NCBI GenBank assembly: GCA_036489025.1
Contig: DASXGN010000001.1
Span: forward strand, 62,001-126,000
From: Dryocola sp036489025
GTDB taxonomy: Bacteria > Pseudomonadota > Gammaproteobacteria > Enterobacterales > Enterobacteriaceae
Length of the DNA stretch: 64,000 bases
Direction: 5' to 3'
Below the pieces are notes generated by a model. That model worked only from the letters and a program-made list of their open reading frames with translations, ran no database searches and was not told the origin of the DNA. Positions 1 through 9,018 of this stretch are shown one piece after another; the first letter of the stretch is position 1; each line of letters opens with the position of its first letter. A program made the translations under genes and the position numbers.

Positions 1-667
1 CGTTGGTAGCCAGAACTTCATAGGTTTTCTCGCCGTCAACTTCGTCGATTTCGATGATAGAAATATCGAAAGTACCACCGCCCAGGTCGTAAACCGCGAT
101 AGTGCGGTTGCCAACTTCTTTATCCAGACCGAAGGCCAGAGCCGCTGCGGTCGGTTCGTTGATGATACGTTTCACTTCCAGACCTGCGATACGACCGGCG
201 TCTTTAGTTGCCTGACGCTGTGCGTCGTTGAAGTAAGCAGGTACGGTGATAACAGCTTCAGTTACCGGCTCACCCAGGTAATCTTCCGCGGTTTTCTTCA
301 TTTTCTTCAGCACTTCAGCAGAGATCTGCGGAGGCGCCATTTTCTGACCTTTCACGTCAAGCCACGCATCGCCATTGTCTGCCGCGATGATTTTGTACGG
401 CATGATAGCTTCGTCACGCTGAACTTCTTCGTCCTGGAAGCGACGGCCAATCAGGCGCTTGATCGCAAACAGAGTGTTCTGCGGGTTAGTCACTGCCTGA
501 CGCTTAGCCGGCTGACCTACCAGAGTTTCGCCATCCTGGGTATAGGCAATAATAGAAGGAGTGGTGCGGTCGCCCTCGGCGTTTTCCAGCACGCGAGCGG
601 TAGTCCCGTCCATGATTGCTACACAAGAGTTGGTTGTACCCAGGTCGATACCAATAATTTTACCCAT
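1..667 (-). CDS. dnaK: Chaperone DnaK (Hsp70), 5' part only
   Basis: ATP-driven cytosolic Hsp70 chaperone that works with DnaJ and GrpE in protein folding and in control of the heat-shock sigma factor. The frame starts at the ATG whose complement is at 665-667 and reads MGKIIGIDLGTTNS, the Hsp70 phosphate-binding loop signature. It runs to the window edge with no stop, so only about the first 222 residues of the nucleotide-binding domain are present; the last visible residues (VDGEKTYEVLATN) match that domain. Two heat-shock type promoters lie upstream at 715-742 and 790-817. The rest of the gene, and dnaJ if order is kept, lies left of the window. Confidence 0.98.
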   Translation of the reverse strand, partial: MGKIIGIDLGTTNSCVAIMDGTTARVLENAEGDRTTPSIIAYTQDGETLVGQPAKRQAVTNPQNTLFAIKRLIGRRFQDEEVQRDEAIMPYKIIAADNGDAWLDVKGQKMAPPQISAEVLKKMKKTAEDYLGEPVTEAVITVPAYFNDAQRQATKDAGRIAGLEVKRIINEPTAAALAFGLDKEVGNRTIAVYDLGGGTFDISIIEIDEVDGEKTYEVLATN

Positions 668-714
668 CTAAACGTCTCCACTTAAAATTTGTTCGTCATG
701 TGGTTGTGAACCTG

Positions 715-742
715 TTATGCGGGCAAACAAGAGTGTTTCAAC
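715..742 (-). promoter_or_regulatory. Proximal sigma-32 type promoter of dnaK (P2-like)
   Basis: On the minus strand GTTGAAA (complement 736-742) is followed after 12 bases by CCCGCATAA (complement 715-723), a heat-shock type -35/-10 pair. It lies about 50 bases from the dnaK start, as the second heat-shock promoter does in E. coli. The match is weaker than at the upstream promoter. Confidence 0.55.
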
Positions 743-789
743 TGCCCAAACGTGTTTTTTTCCAGGTCCGCCAACTGCGGTTGCATACA

Positions 790-817
790 AGATGGGGTCG
801 GCTTGCTCGCCATCAAG
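790..817 (-). promoter_or_regulatory. Main sigma-32 promoter of dnaK (P1)
   Basis: The minus strand reads CTTGAT (complement 812-817), a 14-base spacer, then CCCCATCT (complement 790-797). This is the sigma-32 consensus (CTTGAA, 13-15 bases, CCCCATnT) and resembles the E. coli dnaK P1 promoter. It would give a leader of roughly 115 bases. Confidence 0.85.
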
Positions 818-966
818 GGGCAAGGCAAAAAAAATTTTCATCTTCACACCCGTTTAGATCATGGACTCTGGCATGACACCTGATTATGATGCCGCGCCCC
901 GCAGCCCTTTAATGGCCGCGTGGCCTTTACTCATACTACATTACAGATGAATTTTTCAGAGGAACT

Positions 967-1533
967 ATGGGCAACACTAAGTTGGCTAATCCAGCTCCCC
1001 TGGGCTTAATGGGCTTCGGCATGACCACCATTCTGCTCAACTTGCACAACACCGGTATTTTCCCAATGGATGTCAACATCCTTGCCATGGGCATTTTTTA
1101 TGGCGGTATTGCCCAGATTTTTGCGGGCCTGCTGGAATTTAAAAAAGGGAACACCTTCGGCTTAACGGCTTTCACCTCTTACGGCTCTTTCTGGCTGACG
1201 CTGGTCGCCATTCTGATTATGCCTAAGATGGGTCTGGCGGATGCCGCAAACGCTCACTTCCTTGGCGCCTACCTCAGCCTGTGGGGCGTATTCACCCTGT
1301 TCATGTTCTTCGGCACGCTGCATTCTGCGCGTATGCTGCAATTCGTGTTTGCCAGCCTGACCGTGCTGTTTGCCCTGCTGGCCATCGGCCATCTGGCCGA
1401 CAACGAAGGCATGGTTCGCGTCGCGGGCTGGATTGGCCTGGTTTGTGGCGCAAGCGCTATTTACCTTGCCATGGGCGAAGTGCTGAACGAACAGTTTGGC
1501 CGCACCGTGCTGCCAATCGGTGAAAAGCACTAA
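967..1533 (+). CDS. satP: Acetate/succinate transporter SatP (YaaH family)
   Basis: Inner-membrane channel or symporter for acetate and succinate of the GPR1/FUN34/YaaH family. The protein has 188 residues, the same length as E. coli SatP, carries the family signature NPAPLGLMGFGMTT at residues 8-21, and shows six hydrophobic segments. The start is supported by AGAGGA just upstream. The gene is divergent from dnaK across a 299-base gap that holds the dnaK promoters. It ends at a hairpin shared with the convergent transporter gene. Confidence 0.95.
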   Translation: MGNTKLANPAPLGLMGFGMTTILLNLHNTGIFPMDVNILAMGIFYGGIAQIFAGLLEFKKGNTFGLTAFTSYGSFWLTLVAILIMPKMGLADAANAHFLGAYLSLWGVFTLFMFFGTLHSARMLQFVFASLTVLFALLAIGHLADNEGMVRVAGWIGLVCGASAIYLAMGEVLNEQFGRTVLPIGEKH

Positions 1534-1554
1534 TCTGCTTTCTGTAAGGCGATA

Positions 1555-1585
1555 AAAAGCGGAGCCAGATGGCTCCGCTTTTTTT
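1555..1585. terminator. Bidirectional Rho-independent terminator between satP and the MFS gene
   Basis: AGCGGAGCC and GGCTCCGCT pair around the loop AGAT, with A and T runs on either side, so it works in both directions. The T run ends inside the stop codon of the convergent transporter gene. Confidence 0.9.
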
Positions 1586-2909
1586 ATGAATGCTGCAACG
1601 GCCTTATCACTACATCATCCTCATGGCTTAAATCTTTTCTCAGCCAAATCCCCAGAGCCAGCCCAACTAACGCCAGCGCCAGAACATACCAGGCCGGAGC
1701 CATCGGCGAGATAGCCATCAGCATCGTGACCAAAATTGGCGTCAGGCCGCCAAAGATGGCGTACGAGACGTTGTAAGAAAACGAAATGCCGGTAAACCGC
1801 ACTTCCGCCGGGAAAGCTCGCACCATCACGAACGGCACGGCACCCACAACGCCAACGCTGAACCCAACCAGGCCATACAGCACAAACAAATGCTCCGGAT
1901 GCGCGGCTGTCAGGTGATAGAACATCCAGCTGCACGCCGCCAGCAGAAGGCTGCCGAAGATAAATGTTTTGCTCGCGCCAATACGATCGACAACCAGCCC
2001 GGCCACAATGCAGCCGATGCACAGCATGATGGTGGCAATGCTGTTTGCCTGGAGCGTTATCGCAGGCGCAAGGCCCACCTGCTTTTGCAGCCACGTGGGC
2101 GCCATTAAAATAACGACGACGATACCCGCCGAAAGCAGCCAGGTCAGCAGCATGGAAACCGCCACGGCTTGCTTATGATTCGCCAGCACCGATTTGAGAG
2201 GCAGCTCTTCGGCCAGCGCCTGACGCTTTTGCATCTCAATAAAGATTGGCGTTTCCTGCAGCCAGCGGCGCAAATACATCGCCACCAGGCCGAAAATCCC
2301 GCCAATAAAGAAAGGAATACGCCACCCGCCGTCGTGAATGGCCTGCTGGGTGAGCGAAGTGTTGATCAGCGTCGCCACTACCGAGCCAAGTAAAATACCT
2401 ACCGTCAGGCCCGCAGTCAGCGTGCCGCAGGCAATGCCGATGCGTTTATAAGGAACGTGTTCCGCCACGAAAACCCACGCGCCGGGCACTTCCCCGCCGA
2501 TAGCCGCACCTTGCAGCACGCGCATCAGCAGCAGCAATAAAGGTGCCGCGATGCCAATCGTGGCGTAGGTGGGTAACAGACCAATCGCCAGCGTGGGAAT
2601 CGCCATCAGCAGGATGCTCAGGGTGAACATTTTCTTGCGTCCCACCAAATCGCCAAAGTGCGCCATCACGATGCCGCCAAGCGGCCGGGCCAGATAACCG
2701 GCGGCAAAAATACCGAAGGTCTGCACCTGACGAAGCCATTCAGGAATATCCGGCGGGAAGAAAAGTTCGCCAAGCACGGCGGCAAAGAAGACGAAAATAA
2801 TGAAGTCGTAAAATTCGAGGGCGCCACCGAGGGCGGCGAGCGTCAGGGTTTTGTAATCCTGACGATTCAGAGGTCTTGCCTGTTGTAATGCTGCTTTTTG
2901 TATGGACAT
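1584..2909 (-). CDS. MFS transporter, metabolite:H+ symporter (ProP/KgtP-like) family
   Basis: Predicted 12-helix inner-membrane proton symporter of 441 residues. N-terminal features (LGGALEFYDFIIF, then RPLGGIVMAHFGDLVGRKKMF with the conserved loop 2-3 signature, and LLMRVLQGAAIGGEVPG) place it in the MHS branch with ProP, KgtP and ShiA. The start chosen is the ATG of MSIQKAAL; a longer frame opens only at a TTG 57 bases upstream. No clear ribosome-binding site was seen. Substrate is unknown: members carry organic acids, betaines or dicarboxylates. Its place between satP and mog differs from E. coli, so it is a lineage-specific gain. Confidence 0.85.
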   Translation of the reverse strand: MSIQKAALQQARPLNRQDYKTLTLAALGGALEFYDFIIFVFFAAVLGELFFPPDIPEWLRQVQTFGIFAAGYLARPLGGIVMAHFGDLVGRKKMFTLSILLMAIPTLAIGLLPTYATIGIAAPLLLLLMRVLQGAAIGGEVPGAWVFVAEHVPYKRIGIACGTLTAGLTVGILLGSVVATLINTSLTQQAIHDGGWRIPFFIGGIFGLVAMYLRRWLQETPIFIEMQKRQALAEELPLKSVLANHKQAVAVSMLLTWLLSAGIVVVILMAPTWLQKQVGLAPAITLQANSIATIMLCIGCIVAGLVVDRIGASKTFIFGSLLLAACSWMFYHLTAAHPEHLFVLYGLVGFSVGVVGAVPFVMVRAFPAEVRFTGISFSYNVSYAIFGGLTPILVTMLMAISPMAPAWYVLALALVGLALGIWLRKDLSHEDDVVIRPLQHS

Positions 2910-3034
2910 AAGAAACCGTGCGTAAAGAGGAGTGTGATGATGCTTTTCCGTTTTGCTGTAAAGCAAACATGACTATAACGGTTAACCCTTCACACTCCAC
3001 TGACGCTCTATCTTATGTCACAAATGGCCCAACT

Positions 3035-3622
3035 TTAGGATTTTGTTTCGCGCCTTGCGCTTTTAGGGCGAAAAGCTGCTACGACCTCGGCATCCGTTTC
3101 CACATAAGGGCCATCAAGCAGCTGTATACAATACGGTACACTTGCGAAAACGCCCGGCACCAGCACTTTGCCACTTTCATCCTTCACCCCTTCAAGGGTT
3201 TCCTGAATGGATTTTGGCTGGCCCGGCAGGTTAAGAATCAGCGCCTGCTTGCGGATTACGCCCACCTGGCGCGACAAAATTGCCGTTGGCACAAAATGCA
3301 GGCTCACCTGGCGCATCTGTTCGCCAAAGCCTGGCATAACGCGATCGGCCACCGCGAGCGTGGCATCCGGCGTGACGTCACGGCGAGCGGGACCGGTTCC
3401 GCCGGTGGTGAGCACCAGATGGCAGGCCATTTCATCGACCAGCTCGCAGAGCGTCTGTTCGATAATCGGCTGCTCGTCGGGAATCAGTCGGGTTTCAATC
3501 TGGAAGGGGGTGGTCAGGGTCTGTTCCAGCCAGGCTTCCAGCGCGGGGATGCCTTTATCCTGGTAAACGCCGCTTGAGGCGCGGTCAGAGATGGAAACTA
3601 AGCCAATGCGTAGGGTATTCAT
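3035..3622 (-). CDS. mog: Molybdopterin adenylyltransferase Mog
   Basis: Adenylylates molybdopterin before molybdate insertion by MoeA, in the cytosol. The product has 195 residues, as in E. coli. It shows the MoaB/Mog motif LTTGGTGPARRDVTPDA at about residues 71-87 and the later LPGQPKS. The start is the ATG of MNTLRIGLVSISDRASSG, with GAGAA upstream. It lies downstream of talB on the same strand, separated by a strong terminator. Confidence 0.96.
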   Translation of the reverse strand: MNTLRIGLVSISDRASSGVYQDKGIPALEAWLEQTLTTPFQIETRLIPDEQPIIEQTLCELVDEMACHLVLTTGGTGPARRDVTPDATLAVADRVMPGFGEQMRQVSLHFVPTAILSRQVGVIRKQALILNLPGQPKSIQETLEGVKDESGKVLVPGVFASVPYCIQLLDGPYVETDAEVVAAFRPKSARRETKS

Positions 3623-3695
3623 ATCATTCTCGTCAATCAACAAACTTAGGCAGAATGATACACGGCGAGGGGTAATGCAGACAGGGGATAACGCT

Positions 3696-3725
3696 AAAAA
3701 GCGTGGCCGGGAAGCCCGGCCACGC
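3696..3725 (-). terminator. Rho-independent terminator of talB
   Basis: An 11-bp perfect stem GCGTGGCCGGG with a 3-base loop at 3701-3725. On the minus strand it is followed by TTTTT (complement 3696-3700). It sits 6 bases after the talB stop. Confidence 0.9.
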
Positions 3726-3731
3726 CAATGA

Positions 3732-4685
3732 TTACAGCAGGTCGCCGATCATTTTTTCCAGTTTTTCCTGGTCGATAGCAAACTTGCGGATACCGTCAGC
3801 CAGTTTATCAACGGCCATCGGATCCTGGTTGTGCTGCCACAGGAACTGGGATTCGGTGATGCGCTCAGGGCGAGCTTTCACTTCGCCGCTGTACGCCAGC
3901 TTGCGCTCAACTGCGCCTTCGCTTTCCGCCAGCTCTTTGAGCAGCGCAGGAGCGATGGTCAGACGGTCACAGCCTGCCAGCTCAAGAATTTCGCCGACGT
4001 TACGGAAGCTTGCGCCCATCACCACGGTTTCGTAACCGTGCTGCTTGTAGTACTGGTAAATTTCAGCGACGGAAACCACGCCCGGATCTTCCTGCGGCGC
4101 GTATTCTTTTTTGTCGGTGTTAGCTTTGTACCAGTCGAGAATACGGCCGACAAACGGAGAAATCAGGAACACGCCGGCTTCAGCACAGGCGCGGGCCTGA
4201 GCGAAGGAGAACAGCAGAGTCAGGTTACAGTTGATGCCTTCTTTTTCCAGCTGCTCGGCGGCACGGATGCCCTGCCAGGTTGAAGCCAGTTTGATCAGAA
4301 TGCGATCGTTGCTGATGCCCGCGTCGTTATAGAGTTTAATCAGACGTTTGGCTTTCGCGATGCTTGCTTCAGTGTCGTAGGACAGACGAGCGTCAACTTC
4401 AGTAGAGATGCGACCTGGGATCAGCTTCAGGATTTCCAGACCGATATTTACCGCCAGCTTGTCAGTCGCGTCCACAACCTGCTGCTCGCGGCTGCTGCTC
4501 TGCTCACGCGCCCATGCAACCGCATCGTCAATCAGCTTGCGATATTCAGGGATCTGCGCGGCGTTCAGAATCAGGGAAGGGTTAGTCGTAGCATCCTGCG
4601 GCTGGTACAGCTTCATTGCTGCGATATCTCCGGTGTCAGCAACCACTGTGGTCAGCTGACGCAGGGAGGTCAATTTATCCGTCAT
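3732..4685 (-). CDS. talB: Transaldolase B
   Basis: Class I transaldolase of the non-oxidative pentose phosphate pathway; it moves dihydroxyacetone between sedoheptulose 7-phosphate and glyceraldehyde 3-phosphate. It has 317 residues, as E. coli TalB. The Schiff-base lysine is K132 in RILIKLASTWQGI, and D17 in the DTGD motif is present. The start is the ATG of MTDKLTSLRQL; the frame can be extended upstream but the extra residues do not match the family. It is divergent from yaaJ. Confidence 0.98.
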   Translation of the reverse strand: MTDKLTSLRQLTTVVADTGDIAAMKLYQPQDATTNPSLILNAAQIPEYRKLIDDAVAWAREQSSSREQQVVDATDKLAVNIGLEILKLIPGRISTEVDARLSYDTEASIAKAKRLIKLYNDAGISNDRILIKLASTWQGIRAAEQLEKEGINCNLTLLFSFAQARACAEAGVFLISPFVGRILDWYKANTDKKEYAPQEDPGVVSVAEIYQYYKQHGYETVVMGASFRNVGEILELAGCDRLTIAPALLKELAESEGAVERKLAYSGEVKARPERITESQFLWQHNQDPMAVDKLADGIRKFAIDQEKLEKMIGDLL

Positions 4686-4901
4686 GATAGTGTTTCTCGT
4701 CAGGTGTAGCTTGTTAGGGAGATGTAATCGATCTTGCCTGATGATATCACGACGCAAGTCAGGTGCAACCGTCGCAATACGCCGCCGGGAAGCTGTCGCA
4801 CATATGGTAAACTGCCTGTAATATTTGCCTGCGATGCAATGGACTGCGCGTTATCGACACCTTCGGGTCGAATTAATCACGCATTGACAAGAGGGACGTT
4901 A

Positions 4902-6347
4902 ATGACCGACTTTTTTCACTTTATCAATGATGTACTTTGGGGCTCCATACTGGTCTACCTGCTGCCTTGCGCCGGGATCTGGTTTACCTTTCGCAGCGGT
5001 TTTGTCCAGTTCCGCCATTTTAAAACGCTGCGCGCCCTCCTCAGCCCAAAAGGCCTCCGCGATAGCGCAGGCATCTCCCCCTTTCAGGCGCTGTGCACCA
5101 GTCTTGCCGCACGCGTCGGCAGCGGCAATCTGGCAGGCGTGGCTTTAGCGCTGACGATGGGCGGCCCCGGTGCGATTTTCTGGATGTGGGTCGTCGCCGT
5201 CATCGGCATGGCGACTTCCTTTGCGGAATGCAGCCTGGCCCAGCTCTATAAAAGTCGCGACAGCGAAGGCAACTATCGCGGCGGCCCCGCCTGGTATATG
5301 GAGCGCGGCCTGGGAATGCGCTGGATGGGCGTGGTGTTTTCCATCTTTCTGATGCTGGCTTTCGGGCTGATTTTCAACGCCGTGCAGGCGAACTCCATTG
5401 CCAATGCGGTGAACCATGCCTTTGCCGTGCCAAAACCCTGGATCGGTATTCTGCTTGTGGTGCTAACCGGAGCCGTGATTTGGGGCGGCATGCGCAGCGC
5501 AGCTCGTCTTTCACAGTATGTCGTGCCGTTTATGGCGCTGATCTGGCTGATGATGAGCCTGTACGTGGTGGTTTCGCACGCCGGGCGTCTCCCGGATATC
5601 ATGATGCTGGTGATAAGAAGCGCTTTCGGCTGGCAGGAAGCGGCTTCAGGCGCCCTCGCCTATACGCTGGGCCAGGCGATAACGGCGGGTTTTCAGCGCG
5701 GAATGTTTTCAAACGAAGCGGGAATGGGTTCCACCCCAAACGCCGCCGCCGCCGCTGCCGCATGGCCTCCACATCCTGCGTCACAGGGCCTGGTACAGAT
5801 GTTCGGCGCGCTAATAGATACCGTGGTTATCTGCTCGGCTACCGCTGCCGTCATACTGATTTCCGGCGTGCTGGATAACCCGGACAGCAGCGCAAACGGC
5901 ATCACGCTCGTCCAGCTGGCGCTAAGCAGCATGATTGGCTCCTGGGCATCGGGGTTTATTGCCCTGATAGTATTCCTCTTTGCCTTTACCTCCATCGTGG
6001 CCAACTATACCTACGCTGAGAACAACCTTCGTTTTCTGAAACAAAACAGCCCGTTTGCAGTGGTCTCTTTCCGCTGCCTGGCCTTAGCGCTGGTGATGTT
6101 CGGCTGTCTTTCTCCCCTGCCGCTGGTCTGGCAGCTTGCCGATGTGGCGATGGCATTTATGGCAATAACCAACCTTAGCGCGATTTTGCTACTTTCCCCG
6201 GTCGTTCGCGATATTGCCGCAGACTATCTGCGCCAAAGGCGGTTAGGCGTCACGCCAACCTTTGACCCGAATCGCTTCCCGGAGATTAAGGGCCAGCTGG
6301 AACCCGGCATCTGGGCTTCACCTGCGGATGGACAATCACGGCGCTAA
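4902..6347 (+). CDS. yaaJ: Alanine/glycine:cation symporter family protein YaaJ
   Basis: Predicted sodium- or proton-coupled amino acid symporter of the AGCS family in the inner membrane. It has 481 residues with about ten hydrophobic segments, and family motifs such as ARVGSGNLAGVALALTMGGPGAIFWMW near residue 70-95 and QRGMFSNEAGMGSTPNAAA near residue 270. The start is the ATG of MTDFFHF, preceded by GAGGG; upstream in-frame codons lack homology. It is divergent from talB and followed by yaaA after 70 bases. Confidence 0.93.
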   Translation: MTDFFHFINDVLWGSILVYLLPCAGIWFTFRSGFVQFRHFKTLRALLSPKGLRDSAGISPFQALCTSLAARVGSGNLAGVALALTMGGPGAIFWMWVVAVIGMATSFAECSLAQLYKSRDSEGNYRGGPAWYMERGLGMRWMGVVFSIFLMLAFGLIFNAVQANSIANAVNHAFAVPKPWIGILLVVLTGAVIWGGMRSAARLSQYVVPFMALIWLMMSLYVVVSHAGRLPDIMMLVIRSAFGWQEAASGALAYTLGQAITAGFQRGMFSNEAGMGSTPNAAAAAAAWPPHPASQGLVQMFGALIDTVVICSATAAVILISGVLDNPDSSANGITLVQLALSSMIGSWASGFIALIVFLFAFTSIVANYTYAENNLRFLKQNSPFAVVSFRCLALALVMFGCLSPLPLVWQLADVAMAFMAITNLSAILLLSPVVRDIAADYLRQRRLGVTPTFDPNRFPEIKGQLEPGIWASPADGQSRR

Positions 6348-6417
6348 TCGCAACCATTGGCGGATACCTGCGGCAAATTTGCTACAGTAGAGCACAAAAC
6401 GTAGACCTGGAGCGGAC

Positions 6418-7191
6418 ATGCTGATCGTTATTTCACCTGCAAAAACTCTTGATTATCAAAGCGATTTACCAACCAGTCGCTACACTCAGCCCGAGCTGCT
6501 GGAGCATTCCCAGCGGCTGATTAGCATTGCCCGCAGGCTTAGCGCGCCGCAGATAGCCTCCCTGATGAGCATCAGCGACAAGCTCGCTTCGCTCAACGAA
6601 ACCCGCTTCCACGAATGGCATCCGGATTTCACGCCGCAGAATGCCCGCCAGGCAATTCTGGCGTTTAAAGGCGATGTTTATACCGGTTTGCAGGCGGAAG
6701 AGTTTAGCGATGCGGATTTTGATTTTGCCCAGACGCATCTGCGCATGCTTTCAGGACTGTATGGCGTGCTGCGCCCGCTGGATTTAATGCAGCCGTACCG
6801 TCTGGAAATGGGCATTCGTCTTGAAAACCCGGAAGGTAAAGATCTTTACCATTTCTGGGGCGATACCATTACCGAAAAGCTTAATCAAACGCTGGCGGCA
6901 CAGGGCGATAACATCCTGATCAACCTGGCTTCGGACGAATACTTCAGGTCGGTCAAACCGAAGAAACTCCAGGCGGAAATCATCAAGCCGGTATTTCTGG
7001 ATGAGAAAAACGGCAGATTTAAAGTGATCAGCTTCTATGCCAAAAAAGCCCGCGGACTAATGAGCCGTTTTATCATTGAAAATCGCCTGACTAAACCTGA
7101 ACAGCTCACCGGGTTTAACACCGACGGCTATTTCTTTGACGAAGCCGCCTCGGGAAAAAACGAGCTGGTCTTCAAGCGGCACGAGCAGTAA
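6418..7191 (+). CDS. yaaA: Peroxide stress protein YaaA (DUF328)
   Basis: In E. coli YaaA is induced by OxyR and lowers free iron during peroxide stress; it also binds DNA. This protein has 257 residues and begins MLIVISPAKTLDYQS, the family signature, with the conserved stretch YGVLRPLDLMQPYRLEMG near residues 120-137. GGAG lies 5 bases before the start. It ends at a strong hairpin facing yaaX. I saw no clear OxyR site. Confidence 0.95.
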   Translation: MLIVISPAKTLDYQSDLPTSRYTQPELLEHSQRLISIARRLSAPQIASLMSISDKLASLNETRFHEWHPDFTPQNARQAILAFKGDVYTGLQAEEFSDADFDFAQTHLRMLSGLYGVLRPLDLMQPYRLEMGIRLENPEGKDLYHFWGDTITEKLNQTLAAQGDNILINLASDEYFRSVKPKKLQAEIIKPVFLDEKNGRFKVISFYAKKARGLMSRFIIENRLTKPEQLTGFNTDGYFFDEAASGKNELVFKRHEQ

Positions 7192-7196
7192 AACGA

Positions 7197-7226
7197 AACG
7201 GCGGGCTAATTAGCCCGCCGTTTTTT
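7197..7226. terminator. Bidirectional terminator between yaaA and yaaX
   Basis: A perfect 22-bp inverted repeat (CGGCGGGCTAA with its complement, 7199-7220) followed by TTTTTT and preceded by AAA. It ends two bases inside the yaaX stop codon and can serve both convergent genes. Confidence 0.9.
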
Positions 7227-7509
7227 AATGGTGTTTCCAGTGGTCATCATGGCGATCGTGATGATCGTTATCGTGGTGGTCATGACTGTCGTCATGATGG
7301 CCGTGCGGCTGCCAGCGGTTGCCGCGCCATTCATAGTGATTCCCCCACCAGCCGTGATCGCGCCAGTGGCCGCCGTCCCAGTAGTTTCCGTGGCTGTCCC
7401 GGTCGCCAATCTGTAGCGTCACGGCGGGAACAAGCGTGATTTCAGCGGCCTGTACGGCCAGAGGAGTCACTACCAGCATCGACAGCGCCAGAAAAATTGA
7501 TTTCAACAT
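7225..7509 (-). CDS. yaaX: Secreted histidine-rich protein, DUF2502 family (YaaX/YpeC type)
   Basis: A 94-residue protein with a signal peptide (cut probably after VQA-A near residue 21). The mature core, EITLVPAVTLQIGDRDSHGNYWDGGHWRD, is the DUF2502 signature shared with E. coli YaaX and YpeC. The last 30 residues are dominated by His and Asp (for example HHDDSHDHHDNDHHDRHDDH), which could bind metal ions in the periplasm; that is inference. The ribosome-binding site AAGGAGTGA is strong. Position between yaaA and thrC matches E. coli. The function is not known. Confidence 0.9.
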   Translation of the reverse strand: MLKSIFLALSMLVVTPLAVQAAEITLVPAVTLQIGDRDSHGNYWDGGHWRDHGWWGNHYEWRGNRWQPHGHHDDSHDHHDNDHHDRHDDHWKHH

Positions 7510-7679
7510 AAGTCACTCCTTCAGTATTCATGCCCTAAATGGGTCGTTAAGAAGAGCTTATGCCGTTCGCCCGCAGGTTGTTATTCTCCGCAATCCTAAT
7601 CTCTAAGTGTCCGCATTTTATGGGAATTTCTACTTTATTCCTCCCTGGTTTCTGCGCAATTCCTCCATATTTCCCCCAT

Positions 7680-7703
7680 AAAAAAACCACCCCGCAGGGT
7701 GGT
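7680..7703 (-). terminator. Terminator of the threonine operon
   Basis: CCACCC and GGGTGG pair around CGCA at 7687-7702. On the minus strand the stem is followed by a run of seven T (complement 7680-7686). It lies 25 bases beyond the thrC stop. Confidence 0.88.
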
Positions 7704-7727
7704 TCTACTCATGAGCTTAATGCAGAA

Positions 7728-9011
7728 CTATCGCGTCATCATTAGCTTACGCAGCTCGGCAAAATCAGCCGGCAGGTTGTGCGAAAGCAGCGGTAAATCT
7801 GCTCGCGAGGCCAGCTCTTCCGGCAGCGACAGCGTTTCACCGAGGATCGCCTCCACGCTTTCTTTAAACTTCGCCGGATGCGCCGTACCGAGGAACAGGC
7901 CGTATTCGCCGGGCTGTAGCTGGTCGCGCAATGCTCGCCAGGCAATAGCGGCATGAGGTTCGGAGATATATCCCTTCGCCCGCAGTTCAAGCATCGCCTG
8001 CTTCGTCTCTTCGTCATTCAGCGCGGCATAGCCCAGGTCGGTCAGGCGCCAGATTTTACGGCGGAACAGCTCCTCCACGCGCGGCCAGTTGTTCGGCTGG
8101 CTAACGTCCATCGCGTTAGAAAGCGTCGCCACGGTAGTTTTCGGCGCCCACCTGCCGTCGGCCAGGAAGCGCGGCACGGTATCGTTAGCGTTGGTAGCGG
8201 CGATGAAGCGTTTAATCGGCAGGCCCAAAGATTTCGCCAGCAGGCCAGCGGTCAGATCGCCAAAGTTGCCGCTTGGCACTGAAACCACCAGCTGGTTGCG
8301 AGCTTCCTGAGGCAGCTGCGCCACGGCTTCGAAGTAGTAGCAAATCTGCGCTAGCAGACGGCTGATATTGATAGAGTTAGCGGAATTTAACCCCAGCGCC
8401 ACCTTCAGCTCTTCATCATCAAAGGCCTGCTTCACCAGCGCCTGGCAGGCGTCGAAATCGCCGTCAATGGCGACGGTTTCAATGTTGCCGCCCAGAGTAC
8501 AGAACAGCTTTTCCTGTAGCGGACTGATTTTCCCACGCGGGTAAAGGATAACTACGCGAACGTTTTTCAGGCCATAAAACGCATGGGCTACCGCCGCGCC
8601 AGTGTCACCGGAAGTGGCGGTCAGGATAGTGACGGGTTTGTCGCCGCTGATGTGGGTCAGCATCTGCGCCATGAAGCGCCCGCCGAAGTCTTTGAAGGCC
8701 AAAGTCGGACCGTGGAACAGCTCAAGGCAGCCAATATCCGGCTCTACGCTTTTGACCGGAGCCGGGAAAGCGAAGGCGGCACGAACGCGCTCTGCGAGCT
8801 GTTCCTGCGGAATTTCATCGCCGATAAACGCCGACAAAACTTTGGCGCTGCGGGAGACGAAATCCATCTTCAGCATTTCGTCGATTTCAGTCAGTTCAAA
8901 CTCTGGCAGATCGTGAGGGAAAAACAGCCCCTGCTGCTTGCCCAGACCCTGAGTTATCGCCTGCGCAAAGTTGACCTGCTCGTTATGATCTTTAAGGTTA
9001 TACAGTTTCAT
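7728..9011 (-). CDS. thrC: Threonine synthase
   Basis: PLP enzyme that converts O-phosphohomoserine to L-threonine, the last step of the pathway. The product has 427 residues. The PLP lysine is K107 in GPTLAFKDFGGRF, and TATSGDTGAAVAHAF is the phosphate-binding region. The start is the ATG of MKLYNLKDHNEQ, 7 bases after the thrB stop; earlier in-frame codons lie inside thrB. It is the last gene of thrLABC and is followed by a terminator. Confidence 0.98.
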   Translation of the reverse strand: MKLYNLKDHNEQVNFAQAITQGLGKQQGLFFPHDLPEFELTEIDEMLKMDFVSRSAKVLSAFIGDEIPQEQLAERVRAAFAFPAPVKSVEPDIGCLELFHGPTLAFKDFGGRFMAQMLTHISGDKPVTILTATSGDTGAAVAHAFYGLKNVRVVILYPRGKISPLQEKLFCTLGGNIETVAIDGDFDACQALVKQAFDDEELKVALGLNSANSINISRLLAQICYYFEAVAQLPQEARNQLVVSVPSGNFGDLTAGLLAKSLGLPIKRFIAATNANDTVPRFLADGRWAPKTTVATLSNAMDVSQPNNWPRVEELFRRKIWRLTDLGYAALNDEETKQAMLELRAKGYISEPHAAIAWRALRDQLQPGEYGLFLGTAHPAKFKESVEAILGETLSLPEELASRADLPLLSHNLPADFAELRKLMMTR

Positions 9012-9018
9012 GCGTTTT

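Noticed and set aside
4884..4890. TTGACAA as a -35 box before yaaJ
   Set aside because: It lies only about 12 bases before the start codon, next to the ribosome-binding site, so it cannot serve that gene.
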